Below, piece after piece: positions 1 to 7,622 of a DNA stretch of 47,742 nt. The notes beneath the pieces are model-generated. The model worked only from the letters and a program-made list of their open reading frames with translations, was not told the origin of the DNA and searched no databases. How positions within the stretch are numbered: the stretch's first letter is position 1; each line of letters opens with the position of its first letter. The stretch lies in NCBI GenBank assembly GCA_934512135.1, contig CAKSWT010000019.1, forward strand, positions 1-47,742. The letters are read 5' to 3'. The translations under genes were made by a program, and so were the position numbers. Source of the stretch: an uncultured Oscillospiraceae bacterium. GTDB lineage: Bacteria; Bacillota; Clostridia; Oscillospirales; Oscillospiraceae.

Positions 1-131
1 GCCGTCCATACCACATCGAACTGTGGCTCATCCAGATAGTGCAGATCTGAGTGTCCTTGAATCATCGTCCCCACAAACCCTAAAGGATAAAACGGATGCT
101 ATGGAGCAGTGCTCCAATCAAGGCAGACATT

Positions 132-158
132 TTTCCGAACTTCTTGAACGTGGTTTTT
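132..158 (+). repeat. Partial copy of the 63-bp dispersed repeat
   Basis: The segment starts TTTCCGAACTT and reads through TTGA to TGGTTTTT. It matches the first part of the fuller copy at 17914 with four differences in 27 bases, then diverges. It is the weakest of three copies (the others are 17914-17976 plus and 46931-46994 minus). Confidence 0.45.
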
Positions 159-208
159 GCGGTGGTTTGGGAGCCGCCTGCAAAACGGGAGCCTGTAAAC
201 GCAGCACA

Positions 209-242
209 AAACCGGGTTTTCAGAATCCTGAAAACCCGGTTT
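209..242 (-). terminator. Strong hairpin downstream of the first OYE gene
   Basis: AAACCGGGTTTTCAG (209-223) pairs perfectly with 228-242 around an AATC loop, a 15-bp stem. On the minus strand it follows the stop of the 278-2224 gene by about 35 bases and is trailed by TTTTG. A rho-independent terminator of the SBP-OYE operon is the simplest reading. Confidence 0.75.
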
Positions 243-277
243 GGCGTCTCGAAAAGGCTCCCGCACTTGGCAGGAAA

Positions 278-2224
278 TCAGATTAGTGACGCCGCCGCAA
301 AGCCGCTTCGAATGGCTGCCTGCATATTGGCTGGAATATTGCAGTCACCCAATAGCTTAAACTCTGGCGCACAATTTGCATAGCGCAGGGCCTCTGCTTG
401 GAGAGGCTTACTGCCGCCGGATACTACCACACTGTCTGCCGGAATCGTGTGCAGCTTACCGTCCTTGTCTGCATATACCACACCGTCCGACCGAATTTCC
501 TTTGTAAATGCGTTCAGAATAAAGTCGAAGTTTTTCGCCTCTGCGCAGGCGTCCAGAACAACCTCACGATAGTGAATCCGATCGCAGTCCGGGGCAATTT
601 CATGCTGACGCGAGAGAACGGTTACGGTGTGACCGCATTCGCTCAGGTACAGTGCCGTCTCAGTGCCGGTTTCTGCACCGCCAATAACCACAACATGCTG
701 CCCAAGCTGCTCCTGTTTTCCGTAAACATCCAGCGCAAATGTCACATTCTCTCCGTCAATTCCAGGAATCGGGAGCCGATTTGGCTTAACGCCCAGAGCA
801 GCAAATACGACATCGTAGTGCATCGCCTTCAGTTCCTCAGGGGAGATCTCCCTGTTCAGGTGAATGTTCACGCCATTCTTTTCGCACTGATGAATCAGCC
901 ATTCCTTATAATCCTTCAGGGGCCACTTGAAGGAGCTGTAATCTGCATGGCATAGCTGACCGCCTAAGTGATTCTTCCTTTCGTAGAGATCTACAGTATG
1001 TCCCTGCTTCACTGCAGTCAGTGCCGCCATCATGCCTGCGGGACCGCCGCCAACCACAGCAACCCGCTTTTTCAGCCCTGAGGGATCCACCATATGGCTC
1101 ATTCTGGCCCGAAGTCCATGGATGGGGTTCACGGAGCAGACATTCAGCCAGGGGCCGGTCTCATTCTGCACATGGCACTTATTGCAGCGGACACAGGGAA
1201 TGATATCCTCCGTGTTGCCGGAGAAGATTTTTTTCCCATATTCCGGGTCGCAAATCCAGGAGCGTCCCATGGAAATCAGATCACAGGCTCCCTCTGCCAG
1301 AAAGCGCTCCATGTGCTCGGGATTATGGAAGCCGCCTACCACCTCGATTTTTGCCTGTACCCCAGCCGCCTTCATGGCTTTGGCATAGGGAATAACCAGG
1401 TAGTTTTCCCGGGTGGAATTAAAGCCCGTGGGATGGCTGTTCATGCACGTATCCGCACGAATCTGCACCACGTCCACATATGGCTCCACCATCTTTACGA
1501 ATTCGATGGTTTCCTTTTGGCTCATGCCGGGCATCTCTCCGCTGACGATGATCTCCAGCAGTACGTCCGGGCAGGTTTCCTTGACTGCCTTGCACTCCAT
1601 GATCGCCATCCGGCAGCGATTTTCCAGACTGCCGCCGAATTTGTCGGTTCTGGTATTCAGGATTCCATTCATGAATCGGGATGCCATACAGCAACCATAT
1701 GCCAAGGGGATGGATGCCATCTGGAAGCCGTTTCGATGGAGATAACGAACCCGATCCCGGATATCCTCTACCATGGCCTCAATCTGCGCCTCGGAAATCT
1801 CCTTGCCTTCTTCTGCTTCTTCGTGCTGATCCCAGGCGACTTTTCCGCCTACTACATTATAGCCGGGCGGCTCATCGGGCCGAACGCCGATACAGGGCAT
1901 TGCACCGTAAAATTTGATGATCTCTGCAATTTGGGACATATAGTTTTCCACAGATGGATCATCCCGGTCAAAAATGGGATAGCGGCATACATCCCCCAGA
2001 GGCGCTTTCCGCTGGATCTCCTTCTTACCGAAATAGGGACTGACTGTAACAATTGCCGCACCACTCTTTGCCAAATCCTCATAATAGGTGATGGTGTCGG
2101 GCGCTGGATAAGTCTCTGCGCTCTGCAGAAAATGGGGGATGGCATTGGCAGATTCCATGCGATTCTTGACCACATACTTGCCAATCACCAAGGGGGATAA
2201 CAGGGTGGGGAATTTTGTTTCCAT
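278..2224 (-). CDS. OYE-family flavin/Fe-S oxidoreductase (OYE1)
   Basis: This is a 648-residue NADH:flavin oxidoreductase of the 2,4-dienoyl-CoA reductase / BaiCD type, predicted to be cytoplasmic and to reduce an activated C=C bond with FMN, 4Fe-4S and FAD. Order: TIM barrel (about 1-335) with RTDKFGG near 192; cluster cysteines C344, C347, C350 and C363 (CX2CX2CX12C, trimethylamine-dehydrogenase spacing); FAD loop GGGPAG at 392-397; LGGQ and HADY near 420-429; second nucleotide loop GGAETG at 515-520. The OYE substrate-anchor motif HxA[HN] reads P-L-A-Y (173-176), so both usual anchors are changed. An upstream in-frame start exists, but the ATG at 2224 has GGAG (2232-2235) correctly placed. 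It follows the lipoprotein gene at 4075 by 75 bases in one operon. Family is sure; the substrate is unknown. Confidence 0.9.
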   Translation of the reverse strand: METKFPTLLSPLVIGKYVVKNRMESANAIPHFLQSAETYPAPDTITYYEDLAKSGAAIVTVSPYFGKKEIQRKAPLGDVCRYPIFDRDDPSVENYMSQIAEIIKFYGAMPCIGVRPDEPPGYNVVGGKVAWDQHEEAEEGKEISEAQIEAMVEDIRDRVRYLHRNGFQMASIPLAYGCCMASRFMNGILNTRTDKFGGSLENRCRMAIMECKAVKETCPDVLLEIIVSGEMPGMSQKETIEFVKMVEPYVDVVQIRADTCMNSHPTGFNSTRENYLVIPYAKAMKAAGVQAKIEVVGGFHNPEHMERFLAEGACDLISMGRSWICDPEYGKKIFSGNTEDIIPCVRCNKCHVQNETGPWLNVCSVNPIHGLRARMSHMVDPSGLKKRVAVVGGGPAGMMAALTAVKQGHTVDLYERKNHLGGQLCHADYSSFKWPLKDYKEWLIHQCEKNGVNIHLNREISPEELKAMHYDVVFAALGVKPNRLPIPGIDGENVTFALDVYGKQEQLGQHVVVIGGAETGTETALYLSECGHTVTVLSRQHEIAPDCDRIHYREVVLDACAEAKNFDFILNAFTKEIRSDGVVYADKDGKLHTIPADSVVVSGGSKPLQAEALRYANCAPEFKLLGDCNIPANMQAAIRSGFAAASLI

Positions 2225-2299
2225 AGATAATGCTCCTAATTTCAGATTGCTGAGGCAGGGAAATGGCGTGTTCCATCTCCCTGCCAAAACGGGGGCTTC

Positions 2300-4075
2300 T
2301 TATGCCCAATATGCGTCGTAGCCTGCCTGATAAATGTCAAGGACAGTCTGAAGGCCCATATTGTACTGCTTCTCCACAAAGGCATCCCACTCTGCGTCGA
2401 TGTCCTTCTGACCAAGGATAAATGCAGGAATCATCTCACTGATATAGGTACCGATGTCGGTCAAATGGGTGTTAGCGGTGCTATTGTCGTCCACAGAGAT
2501 ATAGTTGGTTACATAGGTGGGCATCTCCCAGGAATCCGCCAGCGTTGCAGGGGTATTACTGACCCAAACGGTCTGGGTTTCCTTCTGGACTTCCGTATAG
2601 TAATTGTCATAGAAGCCGAAGTAATCCAGCAGGCAGGTGTAGATACCTGCGCCTAGCATACCGGTGCGAACGTCGTTATAGTTGCCGGCACGGGGCATGG
2701 TAGGACAGTGGTCAAACCAATCCTTATTCAAAACGATTTCGCCGTCTACCACGTCGTAGCTGGTGCCCTCAATGCCATAGTTCATCAGAGTGGCCCCCTC
2801 ATCGGAGAATAGATAGTCAGTAAACCGGCAGATCTCTTCCAGATACTCGGTGTCCGCCAGAATCGCCAGGCTGTTGTCAGAAAAACGGCTATAGGTGCTG
2901 CCGGAGAACATCACCTGGTCGCCCTTGTTGATGGTAGGCTCGGTCAACGGTGCAATCGCAAAATTTTCGTCCTCAGCCTGACCATAGAGGTTGGGAATAT
3001 GGTTGACATTTCCGTAGAAAATGCCGTAGTCACCAGTCGCCTCACCGGCGTCAAACATATTGCGGTCGCTGATACTCAGGAAGTCGGTAGTGATCAGGCC
3101 GTCCTCATACCACTGATGCATCATCTTGAGGTAATCCCGGAAACCGTCCTCCACCGTTGCCATCTTTACGGTTCCCTCCTGGGCATAGAGGGGGTATTCA
3201 TTGTCGCCGACCCAAAGTTGACCGTTTACGCCGTAGCCGTAGGTCATGCCGCCGTAAATGTTCACGCCGGAGCTGAGCAGACGAAGTACGCCATTGTTCA
3301 TGTTATACTCCTGCTTCATGTCCATCATCACGTTGTGCCAATCATCATAGGTAGTGATATCACTGACGTTGTAGCCCAGTGCTTCTGCCCAGTCGGCACG
3401 AATCATGGGCCCCCACATAACAGGTGCATTGTCCTGATAAATCTTGGAGATAAAGTTGATGTTGCCGTCCAGATCCGTGCAGTTCCGGAGCAGCACCTCG
3501 TCCTCGTCCAGATATGCCCTATAATTGGGCATATAGTCGTTGATCGCGTCGGTCAGGTGCAGGAATACGCCGTCGTTGACACCCGCCTGAATGCCGCCGG
3601 GATACTGCTGGTTTGCGTTATCAATGACATCACACCAGTCGCCGGATGCAATCATCAGGGCGCACTGGCTGCCGTCAAAGTCTGCAAAGGTCCAGTTGAT
3701 ATGGACATTTGTGCGCTTTTCCAGCTCCTGCAGGGTGATATTTTCGCTGATGTCATCCATCATGGACCAGAGGTAGCCGATGTCGCCGGTATACCAGTCC
3801 AGCTCGATCCTGTCGTCAGAGATGGGAAGTGTCACCGGATAGCTACCGGGTGCCAATGCTTCAGTCTCCGCTGTAGATTCAGCTGCTGATGCTGCCGCAC
3901 TGGGAGCAGCTGCGTTATTGGTCGGCGCGGCATCCGGCTTGGATGCCTGACTTTCTGTGGAAGCTGCTGTGCTTTTTTCAGTCGAAGCTGCTTCGCTGGA
4001 TGTTCCGCCGCAGCCAGAAAGCAGGGAAACCAGCATCATCGCTGCAAGCAACATGGCGAGAAGTCTCTTTTTCAT
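2300..4075 (-). CDS. Extracellular substrate-binding lipoprotein (SBP1)
   Basis: This is a 591-residue ABC-type solute-binding protein of the large LipO/YtcQ-like group. The signal peptide ends in a lipobox L-S-G-C with lipidated Cys22, followed by an Ala/Ser/Thr-rich linker to about residue 75, so it should be anchored outside the membrane. Family landmarks are YDDWH near the middle, NYGIEG in the C-terminal half, and the terminal segment IYQAGYDAYWA shared with the other lipoproteins here. AGGAGG at 4084-4089 sets the start. It is the first gene of an operon with OYE1 and is divergent from a LysR gene. No permease or ATPase gene is nearby, which is unusual for this family. The ligand is unknown. 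Confidence 0.9.
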   Translation of the reverse strand: MKKRLLAMLLAAMMLVSLLSGCGGTSSEAASTEKSTAASTESQASKPDAAPTNNAAAPSAAASAAESTAETEALAPGSYPVTLPISDDRIELDWYTGDIGYLWSMMDDISENITLQELEKRTNVHINWTFADFDGSQCALMIASGDWCDVIDNANQQYPGGIQAGVNDGVFLHLTDAINDYMPNYRAYLDEDEVLLRNCTDLDGNINFISKIYQDNAPVMWGPMIRADWAEALGYNVSDITTYDDWHNVMMDMKQEYNMNNGVLRLLSSGVNIYGGMTYGYGVNGQLWVGDNEYPLYAQEGTVKMATVEDGFRDYLKMMHQWYEDGLITTDFLSISDRNMFDAGEATGDYGIFYGNVNHIPNLYGQAEDENFAIAPLTEPTINKGDQVMFSGSTYSRFSDNSLAILADTEYLEEICRFTDYLFSDEGATLMNYGIEGTSYDVVDGEIVLNKDWFDHCPTMPRAGNYNDVRTGMLGAGIYTCLLDYFGFYDNYYTEVQKETQTVWVSNTPATLADSWEMPTYVTNYISVDDNSTANTHLTDIGTYISEMIPAFILGQKDIDAEWDAFVEKQYNMGLQTVLDIYQAGYDAYWA

Positions 4076-4091
4076 TCACATAACCTCCTGT

Positions 4092-4108
4092 AGAATTTTC
4101 AAAATTCT
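4092..4108. promoter_or_regulatory. 17-bp perfect palindrome in the SBP1 leader
   Basis: AGAATTTT-c-AAAATTCT lies between the minus-strand promoter and the ribosome binding site of SBP1, three bases upstream of AGGAGG. It could be an operator or a short mRNA hairpin (7-bp stem, 3-base loop). A palindrome of the same 8-1-8 geometry but different sequence sits at 32038-32054 before SBP3. Confidence 0.5.
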
Positions 4109-4135
4109 CGTTTTCCCGTACTCGAATACATCCGC

Positions 4136-4164
4136 ATTGTAGCGAAGGATGATTTCAAAGTCAA
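4136..4164 (-). promoter_or_regulatory. Promoter for SBP1-OYE1 operon
   Basis: Read on the minus strand, TTGACT (4159-4164) is followed by a 17-base spacer and TACAAT (4136-4141). This is a near-consensus sigma-70-type promoter about 55 bases upstream of the SBP1 start. Confidence 0.65.
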
Positions 4165-4194
4165 CGAAATCGCCGAAAGTCACCAAGACAGAAG

Positions 4195-4224
4195 TTGCAT
4201 ATCTCCATGCATTTTTGTTATAAT
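4195..4224 (+). promoter_or_regulatory. Promoter and candidate LysR box
   Basis: TTGCAT (4195-4200), an 18-base spacer and TATAAT (4219-4224) face the LysR gene. The -35 is part of the dyad TGCAT-N6-ATGCA (4196-4211), the kind of site at which LysR proteins autoregulate while controlling the divergent operon. A second weaker possibility, TTGCAA-18-TATGAT, lies at 4301-4330, closer to the gene. Confidence 0.5.
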
Positions 4225-4358
4225 ACCAGGAAAATGCTAGAAAAAACTCGTATGCCTTCTGGTTTCGCCGTTGCTCTAAAGCGAAAGGATAAATTTTGGC
4301 TTGCAAAAATCCGCCCTCTCGTATTATGATAGAGGAAAAGGAAAACGGAGGACTGGTT

Positions 4359-5285
4359 ATGAACTTCGTTCAGATCAATTATTTTCTGACAGTGGCTAAG
4401 TGCCTGAGCTTTACCAAGGCCGCAAACCTTTTGTACGTTTCTCAGCCTGCACTGAGCCGTCAGATCATCATGATGGAGGATGAACTGGGCGTCAAGCTCT
4501 TTGACCGCAATAACCGCAGCCTCCAATTGACGCCCTCGGGGCGAATAATGGAGGAAGAACTGAACACCATTTTTCTCAAATACAAAGGCGCTGTCATCAA
4601 AGCCAAAGCCGCAGCAACCAATCTCACCTCCATGCTTCGGGTGGGAATTCTGGACGGAATCGCCGTGGAGGATCTTTTATCTGCGCCCCTCCGTGAAATG
4701 CAGCAGGACCACCCGAACATCGAAGTGGCACTGTTCTCCTTTGGCTATGAAGAGCTGGTGTCCCGGCTCTATGACGGAAGGTTGGACTTGATTTTTACCC
4801 GGAAATTCGACGTGGAGCAGCGCAACGACATTGAATATCGGGTGATCGAAAAGACCGAGGACTATCTCATCGCCAGAAAGGGCTATCCCCGGGACAGCAG
4901 AAAACGGCTTACTGCGCGGGATTTACAGTATGATACGCTGAGTATTGTAACGGAAACTGAGGATGATATGTCCATTCGCTCTGTGAGCGAGTGGTTCCAG
5001 CACTGCGAGGTGCTTCCTAAGCTCAAGGAGACACCTTCCTATCACGCCTGTCTCCAGTGGGTCAAGGCAGGACTTAGCGTCACCATTGCCGACCGGCGGA
5101 GCATTCTTCCCTTGGAAGGCATCGTAAAAATTCCGCTGGTTCAATTCCGCGACCCCAGTCTGGTGCTGGCTTGGGCAAGCGCAAACTCCAACGAAGCAAG
5201 AGGCTACTTTACGGATATGGTTATGCGGGCAGAGCGGGATCCCGGCAAAGAGTATTCCGCTCACGCAACCGATCCCTATATGTAG
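4359..5285 (+). CDS. LysR-family transcriptional regulator
   Basis: This is a 308-residue LysR-type regulator. The N-terminal winged helix-turn-helix begins MNFVQINYFLTVA and contains SFTKAANLLYVSQPALSRQI (about 18-37), a classic LysR signature; the periplasmic-binding-like effector domain follows from about residue 90. The upstream in-frame start at 4296 is rejected because GGAGGA (4347-4352) is ideally placed for the ATG at 4359. It is divergent from SBP1-OYE1, the standard arrangement for a LysR protein and its target, and the next operon downstream (5556 onward) also lies within reach. The inducer is unknown but is presumably the OYE1 substrate or a related compound. Confidence 0.92.
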   Translation: MNFVQINYFLTVAKCLSFTKAANLLYVSQPALSRQIIMMEDELGVKLFDRNNRSLQLTPSGRIMEEELNTIFLKYKGAVIKAKAAATNLTSMLRVGILDGIAVEDLLSAPLREMQQDHPNIEVALFSFGYEELVSRLYDGRLDLIFTRKFDVEQRNDIEYRVIEKTEDYLIARKGYPRDSRKRLTARDLQYDTLSIVTETEDDMSIRSVSEWFQHCEVLPKLKETPSYHACLQWVKAGLSVTIADRRSILPLEGIVKIPLVQFRDPSLVLAWASANSNEARGYFTDMVMRAERDPGKEYSAHATDPYM

Positions 5286-5357
5286 CTTTTCCTGATACCA
5301 ATTTCCAATATGGCCATACGCTTTCGTTATGCCGTGTTTTTTTAGGAATAATTTTTA

Positions 5358-5418
5358 CGCCAAAACATTTGAAATGTTCGGAAAGCTCCGGAATAATCAA
5401 ATGTTTTGGCGCTTTTTT
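5358..5418 (+). terminator. Terminator after the LysR gene
   Basis: CGCCAAAACATTTGA (5358-5372) pairs perfectly with 5397-5411 and is followed by CTTTTTTAT. The 24-base intervening loop contains a smaller CCGG-centred structure. It separates the LysR gene from the next promoter at 5437. Confidence 0.8.
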
Positions 5419-5436
5419 ATGATTATTGTGCCATTC

Positions 5437-5466
5437 TTGACAGTATTTTTCCCCGTCCGATATACT
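5437..5466 (+). promoter_or_regulatory. Promoter of the large OYE operon
   Basis: TTGACA (5437-5442), an 18-base spacer and TATACT (5461-5466) form a near-consensus promoter about 90 bases upstream of OYE2. It is the only strong promoter I see for the run OYE2-OYE3-SDR-OYE4-SBP2. Confidence 0.7.
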
Positions 5467-5555
5467 AAAAGCAACCCACAAGGACGCTGCGTTCGTCGGA
5501 AATCACCTATCATTGATTTGCGTTCGATCCAGCCTTGCACAGAAAGGAGCTACTT

Positions 5556-7517
5556 ATGAGCAGACAATTTCAGCACCTGCTGTCTCCGATTCAGATCGGA
5601 ACTCATATTCTAAAATCCAGAATGATTGCCCCCCAGGCTCTGCCCCATTACCTGCAGGGCTCGGAGCCATATCCCTCCGAAGCCATCATCCACCACGTAT
5701 CCAATATTGCCAAAAACGGCGCTGCCATTGTTGCCTTTGGAGCATGGGACGATACCGATCAGCGAAAAGCAGGGGGCACTGCCAGCCATTTTCCCATGTT
5801 CGACTATTCCGATCCGTCTAACGAAACCTATGTATGTAAGCTGGTGGACTGTATCCACTTCTACGACTCCCTGGCGTCCATCTATCTGATGCCCTTGGAG
5901 ATGCCCAATTTCCAGCCGAAACCTTCTATGGATAAGCCGTTTCCCATGTGGTTTAGCCCGGTGGAGAAAGTCTCAGAAATTACCCAGGAAATGATGCAGG
6001 ATATGATTGATCTTGCCGTGAAGAAAGCCCTTTATTTCAAGCAGCTTGGCTTTGACATGATCTCTCTGCAAATGAGCTACCGGGAATTCATGCACATCGG
6101 TCTATCGAAATTTTTCTCTCCGCTGACCAATGACCGCACCGACGAATACGGCGGCGATGCGGTTGGGCGCGGAAAGCTGGCGCTGGATATGTGCCGAGCC
6201 ATTAAGGCAGCCTGCGGAAAGGACTTTCTCATTGACCTGTGGATTGCAGGAGAAGAAGAACCGGGCGGCATTACCGCTGAGGACACCGTGGCATTTGCAA
6301 AGGCAGCCGAGGGGATTGTGGATATTCTCCAGATACGGGGCGGCAATATCAACCCGGTCCACCCCACCGGCTTCAACTCCTGTGAAAGTGAGCCTGTGAC
6401 CCTCCATGTGGCAAAAAAGGTCAAGGAAAGCGGTGCAAAATTGGTTGTGGCAGCTGCCGGCGGTTACGGAGACCCTCGCTACAACGAGTGCTTCATCGCC
6501 GAAGGCATGCTGGACATGGTAGCCATTGGGCGGCAGTTCATCTGTGACTCCAACTATGGGAAAAAGATCTACGAGGATCGTCCTGAGGATATTGTCCCCT
6601 GCCAGCGCTGTGCTAAGTGCCATGTTCCCTATGAAAAAGGTCCCTGGATTTTTGTCTGCTCCGGCAATCCCACCATGGGCATTTCGGACCGCCTGGACAA
6701 AATGGTTTCGCCTGTCACCTGCGTAAAGAAGGTCGCCGTTGTTGGCGGTGGAATCGCCGGGATGGAAGCTACATTAGAGGCCAGTCGCCGTGGGCATCGT
6801 GTCACCCTCTATGAGAAAAGCAGCCATTTGGGTGGTCAGCTCACCCACGCAGACTACCCGGAATTCAAATGGCCCCTCCGGAACTTCAAGGATTACATGA
6901 TTCGCCAGGTATTAAAGGCCAATATCACCCTGAAACTTGGCACCAAGGCAACCCCTGCCACCATTGCCGCCGAGGGCTATGACGCAGTGATCGTTGCCAT
7001 CGGCGCGGAACCCCAAAACCTGAACATTCCCGGCGCAGACAGTAAAAAGGTCATGATGCCCATTCATGTGTATGGCCATGAGGAGGAGTTAGGGAAAAAC
7101 ATTGTGGTAGTCGGCGGCGGGGAAATCGGCGCAGAAACCGGTTTGTATCTGGCAGAATGCGGTCATCAGGTTACGCTGTTGACCCGGCAGGATCGGGTTG
7201 CCCCGGATGCAACCTGCACCCACTACCGTGAAATGTTTGAGGAACGTTGGCTCCGGGAGAAGAATTTCCATTTCCTCACCAACGTTCAAATCGAAAGCGT
7301 CACAGATACCGGCGTGATCTATCGGGACCGGGAAGGGACGCTCTGTGAGCTACCCGCGGATACCGTGGTCATCTCCGGTGGGCGTACCGCAGATACGGAG
7401 TTTGCCCTAAGCTTCTATGGTTCTGCCAATGATTTCTTCCTGGTCGGCGACTGCAAAACACCCGGAAATGTGCAAAAGTGTATGCGAATGGCCTACGCTG
7501 CCGCTACGCGAATTTGA
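5556..7517 (+). CDS. OYE-family flavin/Fe-S oxidoreductase (OYE2)
   Basis: This 653-residue enzyme has the same architecture as OYE1: FMN TIM barrel with RTDEYGG near 194; cluster cysteines C349, C352, C355 and C368 (CX2CX2CX12C); FAD loop GGGIAG at 397-402; LGGQ...HADY...FKW; and a clear second loop GGGEIG. The active-site segment reads Q-M-S-Y (172-175) in place of the usual HxA[HN], followed by a slightly longer loop than in its paralogues. The start at 5556 is set by AAAGGAG (5543-5549); an in-frame start seven codons earlier has no comparable site. It is the first gene of the operon driven from 5437. It is closest in feel to OYE1 and OYE6 (shared HFLQG/HYLQG-type N-terminal segment). The reaction is presumably C=C reduction; the substrate is unknown. 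Confidence 0.9.
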   Translation: MSRQFQHLLSPIQIGTHILKSRMIAPQALPHYLQGSEPYPSEAIIHHVSNIAKNGAAIVAFGAWDDTDQRKAGGTASHFPMFDYSDPSNETYVCKLVDCIHFYDSLASIYLMPLEMPNFQPKPSMDKPFPMWFSPVEKVSEITQEMMQDMIDLAVKKALYFKQLGFDMISLQMSYREFMHIGLSKFFSPLTNDRTDEYGGDAVGRGKLALDMCRAIKAACGKDFLIDLWIAGEEEPGGITAEDTVAFAKAAEGIVDILQIRGGNINPVHPTGFNSCESEPVTLHVAKKVKESGAKLVVAAAGGYGDPRYNECFIAEGMLDMVAIGRQFICDSNYGKKIYEDRPEDIVPCQRCAKCHVPYEKGPWIFVCSGNPTMGISDRLDKMVSPVTCVKKVAVVGGGIAGMEATLEASRRGHRVTLYEKSSHLGGQLTHADYPEFKWPLRNFKDYMIRQVLKANITLKLGTKATPATIAAEGYDAVIVAIGAEPQNLNIPGADSKKVMMPIHVYGHEEELGKNIVVVGGGEIGAETGLYLAECGHQVTLLTRQDRVAPDATCTHYREMFEERWLREKNFHFLTNVQIESVTDTGVIYRDREGTLCELPADTVVISGGRTADTEFALSFYGSANDFFLVGDCKTPGNVQKCMRMAYAAATRI

Positions 7518-7622
7518 TCCCACTATAACCAAAATGGATACCTCCATGGGGTTCTTGAATGAGAAACCGCCTTTTTTCATGCTAAAATAAGCGCAATCAC
7601 CACTACAGAAAGGATGAATTCT

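Larger units (their letters stand above)
1..277. other. Left-edge intergenic stretch
   Basis: No convincing gene is visible. Two overlapping short open frames on the plus strand have no ribosome binding site and no recognisable product. The stretch holds a partial copy of the dispersed repeat (from 132) and the terminator hairpin at 209-242. A gene entering from beyond the left edge cannot be excluded. Confidence 0.4.

Noticed and set aside
1094..2200. 368-codon plus-strand frame opposite OYE1
   Set aside because: Antisense shadow; the OYE1 frame carries the complete motif set.
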